Source: Chryseobacterium sp. 7 (GTDB taxonomy: Bacteria > Bacteroidota > Bacteroidia > Flavobacteriales > Weeksellaceae). Taken from it: a stretch of DNA of 64,000 bases. Positions 1 through 8,855 of the stretch are shown here, piece after piece; the first letter of the stretch is position 1, and each line of letters starts with the position of its first letter. The notes under the pieces were generated by a model. That model had not been told where the DNA came from and did not search any database. It saw nothing but the letters and a program-made list of their open reading frames with translations. The stretch spans positions 1,798,001-1,862,000 of the forward strand of contig NZ_RCCA01000001.1 in assembly GCF_003663845.1 (NCBI RefSeq). The letters are read 5' to 3'. Position numbers and translations under genes: made by a program.

Positions 1-238
1 CAACAAAAATAAATAGAGACAAAAGTAGCAGATTCTTTCTTTTGAATGAAGATAATATCATCAGCATAAAAGGCCCAAAAACAGCAACAATTAATGCAAA
101 AGTACTGAGCAGCCATCCTGCTTTTTCGATTGGGATATGGAAAACTGAAGCAATTTCTGGTAATACTCCAATAACTCCGAATTCCGTAGTGGTAATTCCG
201 AAAACACCCAGTGCCAGCACATAAAGATTTTTGTTCAT
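1..238 (-). CDS. MFS transporter, N-terminal part (partial)
   Basis: This is the first 79 codons of a major facilitator superfamily transporter that runs off the left edge of the window. Reading the minus strand from the ATG at 238 gives MNKNLYVLALGVFGITTTEF, followed by VIGVLPEIASVF, a polar stretch, and a second hydrophobic helix. That opening is typical of DHA1-type (AraJ/YdhP-like) efflux permeases. It is divergent from the HxlR-type regulator at 348, the usual arrangement for a regulator and its target exporter. The substrate cannot be told. The frame stays open to base 1, so nothing suggests truncation other than the window edge. Confidence 0.85.
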   Translation of the reverse strand, partial: MNKNLYVLALGVFGITTTEFGVIGVLPEIASVFHIPIEKAGWLLSTFALIVAVFGPFMLMILSSFKRKNLLLLSLFIFV

Positions 239-285
239 TATCATTATTTTTTTGCAAATTTGCAGAATAGACTATCAGAAAACTA

Positions 286-327
286 TATACTTACCTTTTA
301 GTTCTATACTTACCTTTTTGAAAGGTT
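286..327. promoter_or_regulatory. Direct repeats and palindrome between MFS and HxlR genes, candidate operator
   Basis: The 14-mer TATACTTACCTTTT occurs at 286-299 and again at 305-318, a 19-bp period (about two helical turns). The second copy runs into an imperfect palindrome, ACCTT...AAGGT (313-327). HxlR-family regulators are known to bind paired repeats between divergent genes, so this is the natural operator for the regulator at 348. That role is inferred. Confidence 0.5.
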
Positions 328-347
328 ATCTATAAAAAAAGATTTCT

Positions 348-704
348 ATGCCTCAATTTTTCCATGATAAAAGACTGTATTATACGCCTATTGAATTTGC
401 TTTAAGTCATATCGGAGGAACCTGGAAGATGCCTATTCTGTGGAGATTGCAGGAGAAACCTCTCCGTTTCAGTGAGCTTAAAAAAGATATTCCGCATATT
501 ACAGATAAAATGCTGACCAGCCAGCTGCGCGAACTGGAAGCTAAAGACATGATCCATCGTGAAGTGTTTCCTGTAGTCCCGCCGAAAGTGGAGTACAGTC
601 TTACAGAGAAAGGGAAAAAAGCAATTCCTGTGATTGAAACCATTATGAATTTTGGTTATGATTTGATCAAAGAGGGGGGAATTGTGTTTCCGCCTAAAGA
701 ATGA
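348..704 (+). CDS. HxlR/MarR-like winged-helix transcriptional regulator
   Basis: The 118-residue protein is a complete HxlR-family regulator. The N-terminal IGGTWKMPILWRL segment, the FSELKKDIPHITDKMLTSQL recognition-helix region and the wing with YSLTEKGK are all present, covering residues 12-95. Many HxlR members (HypR, QorR, YodB) sense oxidants through a conserved cysteine just before helix 1. This protein contains no cysteine at all, so it is more likely ligand-responsive than thiol-based. It is divergent from the MFS gene at 238 and 66 bp upstream of the flavin oxidoreductase gene at 771, so both are candidate targets. Confidence 0.88.
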   Translation: MPQFFHDKRLYYTPIEFALSHIGGTWKMPILWRLQEKPLRFSELKKDIPHITDKMLTSQLRELEAKDMIHREVFPVVPPKVEYSLTEKGKKAIPVIETIMNFGYDLIKEGGIVFPPKE

Positions 705-770
705 TAAACGGATATTTCACCATTCAATAAAGCTTTATTTCATACCTTCACCTAAAATTGATTCAACAGT

Positions 771-1766
771 ATGAAGCTGAAATTAGGGATATTAGACCAG
801 TCACCCACCACCATGGGAGGAAGTGCAGCAGCTGCATTGGAAAACAGTATCAATCTTGCTTTATTAGCTGAAGAAATGGGCTTTCACAGTATCATGTATT
901 CTGAACATCATGGAGTAGAAGCCTATGGAAGTTCCAGCCCTGAATTATTAGCTGCTATTGTACTCAGCAAGACCAACCGGATTAAAATAGGAACAGCCGG
1001 CATTATGATGCGAAACTATTCTGCCTATAAGATCTCGGAATGGACCAAAATGCTGTCAACCTTATATCCCGAACGCTTTATCCTTGGATTGGGTAAAGCC
1101 CCCGGAGGATTGAAAGATGCGGTGATGGCCCTGAATAATCATAAACCTGTCATTTTATCCAATATGGAAACGAAACTTGAAGAGATTATTCAATTTATAA
1201 AAGATGAAAAAGGTGTTTATGACGGATTGATTGCACAGCCCACCCATGTAAAACACATCCCTGAAATCATGTGGCTTGGTTCAGGAATGACCTCTGCTAC
1301 AGAAGCTGCAAAACATGGGATTGGATATTCTTTCGCCGCTTTTATGAACAGCGGGAACGGAATAGAAAACACGGAAGCTTATCTCAGAGAGTTTAATGAT
1401 ACTCAATATTTTTCTCAGCCTTCTTTACAGATTGCAGTGGCGGTATCGGTGGCAGAAACTTTGGATCAGGCCAAACGGAATGCTTATGGCATGGCATATC
1501 AGTTTTTACAGTCACGGCAGCTAGCCAGCCCCAATGCCGTTCTTCCTGCTGAAGAAATAGAGCAAAGGATTTTGGGAACTCATGATGAAGAAGAGTTTTT
1601 CACCATTTTGGAAAGGATTATCATAGAAACTCCAGAGTCAGTCAATCAAAAATTGCAGAAGGTTTCAGAAAAATATAATACGGATAATCTCCTGATATTA
1701 TGTAATATGCATCGGGAAGAAGACCGTATCAATACTTATAAAAATGTCATTAACAATAATAAATAA
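771..1766 (+). CDS. LLM-class flavin-dependent oxidoreductase (luciferase-like monooxygenase)
   Basis: The protein has 331 residues and the start of the MsnO8-like luciferase family (LKLGILDQSPTTMGGS). It continues with the typical LAEEMGFHSIMYSEHHG segment and IKIGTAGIMMRNYSAYKISE, corresponding to successive strands of the bacterial luciferase TIM barrel. Such enzymes use reduced FMN from a partner reductase to oxidise small organic substrates; no reductase is seen nearby. The gene follows the HxlR regulator on the same strand and may be under its control. Length is normal for the family. The substrate is unknown. Confidence 0.85.
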   Translation: MKLKLGILDQSPTTMGGSAAAALENSINLALLAEEMGFHSIMYSEHHGVEAYGSSSPELLAAIVLSKTNRIKIGTAGIMMRNYSAYKISEWTKMLSTLYPERFILGLGKAPGGLKDAVMALNNHKPVILSNMETKLEEIIQFIKDEKGVYDGLIAQPTHVKHIPEIMWLGSGMTSATEAAKHGIGYSFAAFMNSGNGIENTEAYLREFNDTQYFSQPSLQIAVAVSVAETLDQAKRNAYGMAYQFLQSRQLASPNAVLPAEEIEQRILGTHDEEEFFTILERIIIETPESVNQKLQKVSEKYNTDNLLILCNMHREEDRINTYKNVINNNK

Positions 1767-1821
1767 GGCTGCAGAATATTCAATTATTTTAGAAAATAAA
1801 TCAAGTCCATCATCCTCATCT

Positions 1822-1855
1822 ATCAATTATCATTCCTCATTCATCAATTATCATT
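1822..1855. repeat. Short direct repeat upstream of DUF6624 gene
   Basis: ATCAATTATCATT occurs at 1822-1834 and 1843-1855, a 21-bp period, in a low-complexity AT-rich leader just before the ATG at 1862. It resembles the short intergenic repeats common in this group. No function is evident. Confidence 0.5.
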
Positions 1856-1861
1856 TATAAT

Positions 1862-2425
1862 ATGAAACATCTTCCTTTTGAAAAAGAACTCATTGAATTG
1901 GCTGACAAAGATCTGTCAGTCAGAGAAAAGCTGTTAAAAGCAGGAGAATTATCCGGAGGTTATCATCCTGAAATGGAAAGTATTCATAGGGCTAATGCAC
2001 AACGCCTTCGGGAAATTATATCGGAAATAGGGTATCCTACCATCTCAAAAGTGGGTGAAAAAGCAAGCAATGCCGCGTGGCTGATTATCCAGCATGCCAT
2101 TGGTGAGCCTGAATTTATGAAAAAGTGCTGCATTATGATGGAAGAGAGTGTTGGTGATATTAATCCTGCTAATAAAGCCTATTTATATGACAGGATTCAG
2201 GTTTTTCAAAGCAAGCCACAGAAATACGGAACACAGCTGACTGCTGAAAGAACCATCTATCCTGTAGAAAATAAAGACAACCTAAACGAAGAACGCAGCA
2301 AGGTAGATCTGCCTCTGCTTTCAAAAGAGGAAATCAACAACATTCCGGAGCCTGAAGAGATTCCGGAAATAGACCAAAAAGATCCTGAGTATACGGTTTG
2401 GAGGAAAAAAACAGGTTGGATTTGA
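1862..2425 (+). CDS. DUF6624 domain-containing protein
   Basis: The 187-residue, probably cytoplasmic protein has no signal peptide or membrane segment. The central region (about 30-130) has RANAQRLREIISEIGYPTIS, then SNAAWLIIQHAIGEPEFMKKC, then NPANKAYLYDRIQVFQ and KYGTQ. This arrangement matches the DUF6624 family, in which an Ala-Trp-hydrophobic-Gln-His motif and a terminal Tyr-Gly-Thr-Gln motif are conserved. The biochemical role of the family is not known to me. The C-terminal 50 residues are acidic and proline-rich and look disordered. It stands alone and converges with the TPR gene. Confidence 0.75.
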   Translation: MKHLPFEKELIELADKDLSVREKLLKAGELSGGYHPEMESIHRANAQRLREIISEIGYPTISKVGEKASNAAWLIIQHAIGEPEFMKKCCIMMEESVGDINPANKAYLYDRIQVFQSKPQKYGTQLTAERTIYPVENKDNLNEERSKVDLPLLSKEEINNIPEPEEIPEIDQKDPEYTVWRKKTGWI

Positions 2426-2470
2426 AGTGTGTATTCCAATCTCTGATCACAAAATATTTCAAATTATAGA

Positions 2471-3607
2471 TTATTTTAAACCAGGAATTCTGCCTTTAGC
2501 ATAAGCAATCTGCTCTTTTTCCTTTTCCTGATCAGGATTGTTTTTAAGATAAAGCTGATAATAGGTTGAAGCATTTTTCGGCTGTTTCAGATTGAGATCA
2601 TAAAGAAGTCCCAAACGATAATAAATAATATTGCTTGTCCCAAAAGTTAACCCTCTCTTATAAGCCGTCACCGCATCATTATACTGATTTTTAGCTTCAT
2701 AAATCCCCGCCAGTGCAGCGTAATAGAGAGTGGTATGATCAGAAATAGCTTCATCAATTGTCTTTTGCGCATAGATCGCAGCATTATTGTAATCTTTCAG
2801 TTCGCGATAGCTTAATGCCATGAAGTATAATGTACCTTCGTTTTGTACATCCATTTCTTCCAGCATTTTATAAAGGCTGATACATTTCTGATAATCTTTT
2901 ACATAAAAATAAGCCTGTCCCATATCATTCATTACATTCACATCAGCATGGTTTTTCAGAAGTTTTTCCCCAATTTCAATGACCTCTGTATAATTGCCCA
3001 GCTGATTGGCAGCCGGTAATAAAGCCTGCTGTAAAATGAAGTTTTCAGGATCAGAAGCAATGGCGGTTTTCAGCACATCATAAGCAGGTTTAAACTGTTT
3101 CATACCGCTGTAGGTCAGAGAAAGATCATAGGCTACATCAGAATCTGTGTTGTTCAGGGAATTGGCTTTTTTCAGATAATTGAGTTTAGATTCAGGAGTG
3201 TCTGCATAGGCAGCAAGCTGCTTATAAGCACTGAAATTGAGACTGTCCAGCTCAATAATCTGTTGAAGATATCCTTTGGCATTAGACGCATTGCCACGCC
3301 TGGAGTTAATACTGGCAAGGCTGAATAGAGTAGACACGTTATTTGGTTGTATGGTATTGATTTTCTGATAATTATTTTCTGCTTCCGGCAGTTTACCAGC
3401 CATCATATTACAGTAAGCTATTTGTGAAAGGGCTTTTATATCCTGTGTGCCTCCCGGATAAATACTCTGAAGATATTTTGCAGCATCAGCATAACGTTGT
3501 GTTTCATAATATTCAAGAAGCTTTTCAGAATCAATTTTTGCCGACTGAGCATTGATCTTGTTAAAGCACAATAGAATAATGCACAAACAAAGTCCTGGTT
3601 TCATCAT
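2471..3607 (-). CDS. Secreted tetratricopeptide-repeat protein
   Basis: The 378-residue protein has an N-terminal signal peptide (hydrophobic residues 3-17, cleavage probably after NKINA). It is then almost wholly composed of helical pairs with the TPR spacing of small and large residues. Examples are the segment around LEYYETQRYADAAKYLQSIYP and later ones around YQKCISLYKMLEEMD and YNDAVTAYKRGLTFG. TPR superhelices bind other proteins, here presumably in the periplasm. No enzymatic domain is attached. The real start may be the second methionine. It converges with the DUF6624 gene and has no operon partner. Confidence 0.8.
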   Translation of the reverse strand: MMKPGLCLCIILLCFNKINAQSAKIDSEKLLEYYETQRYADAAKYLQSIYPGGTQDIKALSQIAYCNMMAGKLPEAENNYQKINTIQPNNVSTLFSLASINSRRGNASNAKGYLQQIIELDSLNFSAYKQLAAYADTPESKLNYLKKANSLNNTDSDVAYDLSLTYSGMKQFKPAYDVLKTAIASDPENFILQQALLPAANQLGNYTEVIEIGEKLLKNHADVNVMNDMGQAYFYVKDYQKCISLYKMLEEMDVQNEGTLYFMALSYRELKDYNNAAIYAQKTIDEAISDHTTLYYAALAGIYEAKNQYNDAVTAYKRGLTFGTSNIIYYRLGLLYDLNLKQPKNASTYYQLYLKNNPDQEKEKEQIAYAKGRIPGLK

Positions 3608-3774
3608 GGTTATTTTTTAACTAAAATATTGGATATTTACTAAGTTTCCAAATTTTATACTCACTTATTCGGGATTTTTTTCGGTTTTATGAATCATTTA
3701 TAATGAAAACCAAAAAGTTCTGTCTTTAGAATTCTTATATTCACTCTACAAAAAAATCAGAAAGCCTAATAGAT

Positions 3775-4278
3775 ATGGAAATAAAAACTGTACAATCATT
3801 CCTGGATTATTATGAAAAAATAAGAGAAAGAACCAACCGGATTATAGAAGTGGTCCCTCCTGAACACATTGATTTCACCTATAAACCGGGAAAATTTACC
3901 ATTGGAGATCAGATCAGACATATTGCCACTATAGAACGGTATATGTACGGAGAAACCATTTCCGGAAAGCAAAGTGCTTATCCGGGATGTGGAAAGGAGC
4001 TGGCTGGCGGTTATGAAGATACCGTTAAATTTTTCAATGAAATGCATTGCCAGACCTTGGAAATCATTGGCGGACTTTCTGATGAAGATCTTACCCGCAA
4101 ATGTTTAACCCCTGCCAATCATGAAATTTCTATCTGGAAATGGCTTCGTGCGATGATAGAACATGAAATTCATCACAGAGCGGAAATCTATATTTACCTG
4201 AATCTTCTAAATGTGAAAACACCCCAGATTTACGGATTTTCCGCAGAAGAAGTCCAGAAAATGAGTATAAAATTATAG
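3775..4278 (+). CDS. DinB family protein (putative metal-dependent hydrolase or thiol transferase)
   Basis: The 167-residue protein has the DinB/YfiT-like four-helix bundle. The metal triad of the family is visible as His49 (in GDQIRHIATIE) and His130 and His134 (in EHEIHHRAEIY). DinB proteins bind Zn or Ni, and some act as thiol transferases or maleylpyruvate isomerases; the function of this branch is not settled. It is a single gene with the S41 peptidase gene beginning 75 bp downstream on the same strand. Confidence 0.85.
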   Translation: MEIKTVQSFLDYYEKIRERTNRIIEVVPPEHIDFTYKPGKFTIGDQIRHIATIERYMYGETISGKQSAYPGCGKELAGGYEDTVKFFNEMHCQTLEIIGGLSDEDLTRKCLTPANHEISIWKWLRAMIEHEIHHRAEIYIYLNLLNVKTPQIYGFSAEEVQKMSIKL

Positions 4279-4352
4279 TAATTTGATGAATTGTCGTATA
4301 ATTTTCAGTCGGCTGAGGTTAATTTGTATATTAGCCCATTCAAAAAATAATA

Positions 4353-6119
4353 ATGGCCAGACCTTTCATCATTCCTCTTTTACTGCTGTTAAACAGTACA
4401 TATGCACAAACAAATTCGGAGCTGAAACCGGGAGATACTTTAAAATATATTCCTCAGTCTCATAAGCCTTCATGGATTTCTATACAATCCGGAGATGCCA
4501 ATTTAGGAGTTGCGTTGTTCATAGATGGAAAAAAGCTGAAAGAACAGGATGATTCCAGAGGGATAAAAAGTGTTGAACGATTCTATTTTACGCCAGAAAA
4601 AGGAAAAAAATATGAACTGAAAGTCTGGGCTAAATCCTATGTTGAGAAAAGCAAAACAGCTAAAGTTTCTATTACAGAATCTAAAAATGCAGCTGTTTTG
4701 GACGGTAAGTTCAGTCCTGATCAGTTTGTGGAAGACCTTAGAACATTCCGGTCTATCAGAGAAAAAGCAAATTCAGGATTATATGTCTACAGAACTCAAA
4801 AACAGATTGACAGTATTTACCAGCAGGCAGAAACAGACGCCAGAAACAGCAAAAATATTTTCGATTTTTATAAAGTAATAGCCAATGTTACAGGATTTGA
4901 AGGAAGCTGTCACAATTACACAGATTTACCCAACCACGCTTCTTATTACCTCACGCAGAAACCTGAATATTTACCTATTACCTTAAAGAATATTGACGGC
5001 CGTCTGCTTCAGGACTCAAAAGATGTAGCACTACCTTTAGGTGCTGAAATTCTTTCTATCAACGGAATTCCTGCGAAAGAAATGATCAGCCGTTTTTCAG
5101 AATACTATTTTTCTGACGGATTTTCCATGCCTTACAGAGAAACAGCAGGCTTTGAAAGAGGTATGCTGGATAAATTTTATATAGAATTCGGAACCCACAA
5201 AAACTATGTCATCAGCTATCAATGGAACGGAACTGTAAAAGAAGTTTCATTGCCAGGAATCTCATTGGAAAATTTTAAAAAGCTTCAGGATTCCAGACAT
5301 TCACTTGCCTTTGATAAAAAACTGCTCTCCGAAAAATATAGTTTTACTAAAGAAGGAGCCGGAATATACCGGTTATCTGTGAGAGGTTTTGATTTTGCAA
5401 CCGGAAAAGAAGATCCGGCTTACAAAAAATTCAGTGCTTTTCTTGATCAGATGATGGATGTGCTGGAACGTGAGAAAATAGAAAACCTGATTATAGACCT
5501 CAGAGGAAATACCGGAGGAACAGGAGCTCTTTATGAAAAAGTATTTTCTTACCTTACTCAAAGACCTTTCCGCGACAGTCATTATGCTTATACCCAATTT
5601 AATGAAGTTCCTATGGAAGAAAAATTGGTAATAACTCCACTTTTTCTTTCTAACGGAGTTAAGGATAAATACGGATTGAATGCTTATCTGAAACAGCTTT
5701 ATCCAAAAGACGTTCAGGGAAAATATTACTGGGCAGATGATAAAAACCCATCCATTATGCCCAATGACAGAACATTTAAAGGACAGCTTTATCTTCTTGT
5801 AGACCAGCGTGTAGCTTCAGCAGCTTCACACTTGGCTTCACTGATTAAATCTTATACCAATGCAATCGTAATCGGAAAAGAAACAGTAGGAGGGTATTAT
5901 GAACACAACGGACACTTGCCGTTGGTTTATGAGCTTCCCAACACGGGAATTCAGACAGGATTTTCTATTGTTCATGTGATTCAGGATGCACAAAATCTTC
6001 CGGACCAGAAAAGGGGGCAAGGCATTATACCTCATATTAAAATTCAGCAGACCGATCAGGAATTTCTGGATCACACCGATGTTTATCTTAAAAAAGTTTC
6101 AGAACTCAGAAAGCAATAA
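4353..6119 (+). CDS. S41 family (C-terminal processing/tricorn-like) serine peptidase, secreted
   Basis: The 588-residue protein begins with a clear signal peptide (PFIIPLLLLLNSTYAQ). An upstream reading frame starting at 4283 is not the gene. An N-terminal beta-rich region (20-110) is followed by a helical region. The peptidase S41 domain lies in about 330-560, with LIDLRGNTGGTG and DQRVASAASHLASLIKSY, followed by IVIGKETVGG. The serine in VASAASH lies where S41 enzymes carry their nucleophile. It is likely periplasmic or surface attached. A strong terminator follows. Confidence 0.85.
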   Translation: MARPFIIPLLLLLNSTYAQTNSELKPGDTLKYIPQSHKPSWISIQSGDANLGVALFIDGKKLKEQDDSRGIKSVERFYFTPEKGKKYELKVWAKSYVEKSKTAKVSITESKNAAVLDGKFSPDQFVEDLRTFRSIREKANSGLYVYRTQKQIDSIYQQAETDARNSKNIFDFYKVIANVTGFEGSCHNYTDLPNHASYYLTQKPEYLPITLKNIDGRLLQDSKDVALPLGAEILSINGIPAKEMISRFSEYYFSDGFSMPYRETAGFERGMLDKFYIEFGTHKNYVISYQWNGTVKEVSLPGISLENFKKLQDSRHSLAFDKKLLSEKYSFTKEGAGIYRLSVRGFDFATGKEDPAYKKFSAFLDQMMDVLEREKIENLIIDLRGNTGGTGALYEKVFSYLTQRPFRDSHYAYTQFNEVPMEEKLVITPLFLSNGVKDKYGLNAYLKQLYPKDVQGKYYWADDKNPSIMPNDRTFKGQLYLLVDQRVASAASHLASLIKSYTNAIVIGKETVGGYYEHNGHLPLVYELPNTGIQTGFSIVHVIQDAQNLPDQKRGQGIIPHIKIQQTDQEFLDHTDVYLKKVSELRKQ

Positions 6120-6150
6120 AAAACATTTCGTCTATTGAATTATTAGATAT

Positions 6151-6190
6151 AAACCAGCTGTAAATTATGAATTTATAGCTGGTTTTTTTA
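6151..6190 (+). terminator. Intrinsic terminator of S41 peptidase gene
   Basis: AAACCAGCT (6151-6159) pairs with AGCTGGTTT (6177-6185). An inner TAAAT/ATTTA stem extends the hairpin, and a T-run follows directly. Confidence 0.85.
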
Positions 6191-6382
6191 TTGTTAAAAT
6201 TTAGCATTGTTTTAAATTATTTCTATTAAAGGTGATAAATTTATTGTTTTAATCTATTAAAAGTTGTTGAATATTGGTCTGGTAAAGAGGTATTTATTTC
6301 TTTTATTTAATCATTTGTTTTAGAATTATAAATAAAAAGTCGTAGAACTACTACAAATTTTCAGATTGGCTTCTGAAAATTT

Positions 6383-6411
6383 TTTGAATAGAGATTACCG
6401 TTTTATATTTG
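6383..6411 (+). promoter_or_regulatory. Bacteroidota-type promoter for the vgrG operon
   Basis: TTTG at 6383-6386 and TATATTTG at 6404-6411 are separated by 17 bp, a full match to the Bacteroidota -33/-7 consensus. The transcript would have a leader of about 270 nt before the VgrG ATG at 6687. I see no clear conserved RNA structure in this leader. Confidence 0.65.
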
Positions 6412-6686
6412 TAATACCACCAATCTAATGACAAAAAAATTAATAATGATTAAAAATTTCATCTTATAACGATAAATACAGGAGAAATCCCGGAATTCAA
6501 CAGGGGTATAGCGGATGCATTTTCTGCTTTACATTTTTACAATTACTATTCATGCCCTGTTTTGAGCTCATTATCTGCATTATATTCTTTGGAATAGAAT
6601 CGGATAACGAAAATGTATCTGATGTATTTCAGATAGATTTTAGCCTTTAAAAAACTTGACACCCAATCAATCAAAATACTACAATT

Positions 6687-8849
6687 ATGTTTCAGGACGA
6701 TCATTCACCCAAAATGCCTGTTTCTAAAGATAAAATCCCAGCTGCAAACAATATAAAAGAAACGCTGAAAGATCAGGCGGTAAGCAAAGCAGCCAAGGAA
6801 GTACAGGAAAAATCGAGCGGAACCGTTAAAAAAGCAACCGAAAAAATGGTTCAGGCCCAAGCCTATACAGGAATGGTTCAGAACGGTTCCCAAATGTTTA
6901 TGAATCAGGTTAAGCAGCCTAACCCACCCACATTGGTAGAAGACAAAGTATGGTCCAAACAGCCCACTTCCGGAATTTACAATGCCAATACCATCCCCGG
7001 CAATCAGGTAGCGGGAATCAACCGTGTAGTAAAACTTGAAATTGTAATTGACGGAAAAGTGATCAAACATTTCAAACATTTTCAATTAAAACAAAGTGCG
7101 GTAAAACATCATGAGTTTGATCTTATGCTGGCTCATGATACTTTAGGAAGCTCAGAAAATCATAATCTGGAAGAAGCTCAGAATTTTCTGGGAAAAAGAA
7201 TTACCGTGATTTTCAGATATAAAGACGTTGAAGACGGTCCGGAAAGAAACTTTGTAGGGGTAATTACAGAAGTAGGTTTCAGCCAGGAAAAAGGAAGCCT
7301 GGGAAATATTGTTCTTACAGGATCAAGCCCAACGGTACTTTTAGATGCGGCTCCTCATATTCAGAGTTTTGGCGGAGCACAGGAAATTAGTCTTAACAGT
7401 ATTGCAGATCAGGTAATTAAAGAAGGTTTAGGACAAAGCTCCTTTGATTTCAGGGTAGATGCAGCACATGGAAACGTTTCTTACAGTTCACAATACGAAG
7501 AAACCCATTACAACTATCTCGCAAGAATGGCAGAAGCCTATGGAGAACAATTTTATTATGATGGGGAAGTCCTTCATTTCGGGAAACTGCCTCCTCAGGA
7601 AAAGCCAGTGAAACTGACTTACGGAAGCAGTGTAAGTGATGTTAAGATAAAAATGAAAGCCCAGCATGTAAATCCGTCATTTTATGGATATAACAGCAGT
7701 AAAAATGAGAAATTAACCACAGGAAATTCAAAAATCAATCATACTTCAGATATTGCTAAACGCGCATATGAAATTTCAGAGAAAACCTTTACAACGCCTT
7801 CATTAAGAGTAGCTCCGATAAAAGCATCATCTTTCATGGATGTGGAAAATTCCCAGAAAGGAACCGCAGGAAGTAAAGCTTCGGAAGTGTTTGTTATTTC
7901 AGGGGTTACAACAGTGCCATTCCTTTATCCGGGCTGTATTGCTGATATCGAAATGAGAAAAGCAGAAAGCAGTGAAACTACGTATTTCACGAAGCTGATG
8001 ATTGTAGATATGTGCCATGAAGTAGATGCAAGAGGATATTATACCGGAACCTTTGAAGCCATTGCTTCTGACACAGGATTTATTCCCCGCCCGGAATTTC
8101 ATTTTCCAAAAGCAGATGCACAGTTTGCCAAAGTAATTTCCAATACAGATCCTTTGAATCAGGGAAGAGTGAAAGTTCAGTTCGACTGGCAGAATGGTTC
8201 TACCACCACAGAATACATCAGGGTAATGACCCCGGATGGTGGCGGAAGTGAGAAAGTAAGCAAAAACCGTGGATTCATGGCCATTCCGGAAGTGGGTGAC
8301 CAGGTTGTAGTCAATTTTGCCCATCAGCATCCTGACCGTCCGTTTGTGATGGGTGGAATGTTCCATGGCGGAGTTGGCGGTGGCGGAGGTGCCGGAAATA
8401 ATATTAAAAGTTTAAGCAGTAAGAGCGGTCATACCATGAGTCTTGATGACGGCGGAGGAATTACCGTAAAAGATAAAGATCAAAACTCTGTTTTTCTGGA
8501 TGGAGCTGGAAATATCACGATAGACAGTAAGATTTCCATCACCCTCAACTGTGGAAGCAGTTCTCTTTATATGGATAAAGACGGAAATATTCAGATCAAA
8601 GGAAAAGAAATATTTGTACAGGGAATCAATATTGGAGTGGGAGGAACATCCAGTATTGGAGTTGGTGTAGGCCCTGAAGACGGCGATCCTACTTCAGGAA
8701 TCGGAATTAAATCAGATACCCTGGATGTCGGAACCAAAACCCTTTCCATGAGAGGTGACACCGAAGCCAATCTCAGCAGTGGAGGAAAAATAAATATAGG
8801 GGGCGGAAGTGAAACAAATATTGTAAGCGGAACTGTAAAACTGAATTAA
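6687..8849 (+). CDS. vgrG: Type VI secretion system tip protein VgrG
   Basis: The 720-residue protein is a VgrG spike. Residues 1-110 are a charged, low-complexity extension rich in Lys/Ala that is unusual for VgrG. Residues about 115-480 correspond to the gp27-like base. The OB-fold of gp5 follows (SNTDPLNQGRVKVQFDW ... IPEVGDQVVVNFAHQHPDRP, about 480-570). A glycine-rich hinge leads to repeated short beta strands (GHTMSLDDGGGITVKD, VFLDGAGNITIDS) forming the needle. VgrG trimers cap the Hcp tube and carry effectors. The two downstream genes are spaced 6 and 18 bp apart, so this is an effector operon. No structural T6SS genes lie in the window. Confidence 0.92.
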   Translation: MFQDDHSPKMPVSKDKIPAANNIKETLKDQAVSKAAKEVQEKSSGTVKKATEKMVQAQAYTGMVQNGSQMFMNQVKQPNPPTLVEDKVWSKQPTSGIYNANTIPGNQVAGINRVVKLEIVIDGKVIKHFKHFQLKQSAVKHHEFDLMLAHDTLGSSENHNLEEAQNFLGKRITVIFRYKDVEDGPERNFVGVITEVGFSQEKGSLGNIVLTGSSPTVLLDAAPHIQSFGGAQEISLNSIADQVIKEGLGQSSFDFRVDAAHGNVSYSSQYEETHYNYLARMAEAYGEQFYYDGEVLHFGKLPPQEKPVKLTYGSSVSDVKIKMKAQHVNPSFYGYNSSKNEKLTTGNSKINHTSDIAKRAYEISEKTFTTPSLRVAPIKASSFMDVENSQKGTAGSKASEVFVISGVTTVPFLYPGCIADIEMRKAESSETTYFTKLMIVDMCHEVDARGYYTGTFEAIASDTGFIPRPEFHFPKADAQFAKVISNTDPLNQGRVKVQFDWQNGSTTTEYIRVMTPDGGGSEKVSKNRGFMAIPEVGDQVVVNFAHQHPDRPFVMGGMFHGGVGGGGGAGNNIKSLSSKSGHTMSLDDGGGITVKDKDQNSVFLDGAGNITIDSKISITLNCGSSSLYMDKDGNIQIKGKEIFVQGINIGVGGTSSIGVGVGPEDGDPTSGIGIKSDTLDVGTKTLSMRGDTEANLSSGGKINIGGGSETNIVSGTVKLN

Positions 8850-8855
8850 AAGCAG

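Noticed and set aside
6428..6469. 13-codon frame in the vgrG leader
   Set aside because: Too short and AT-rich; no evidence for translation or a regulatory role.
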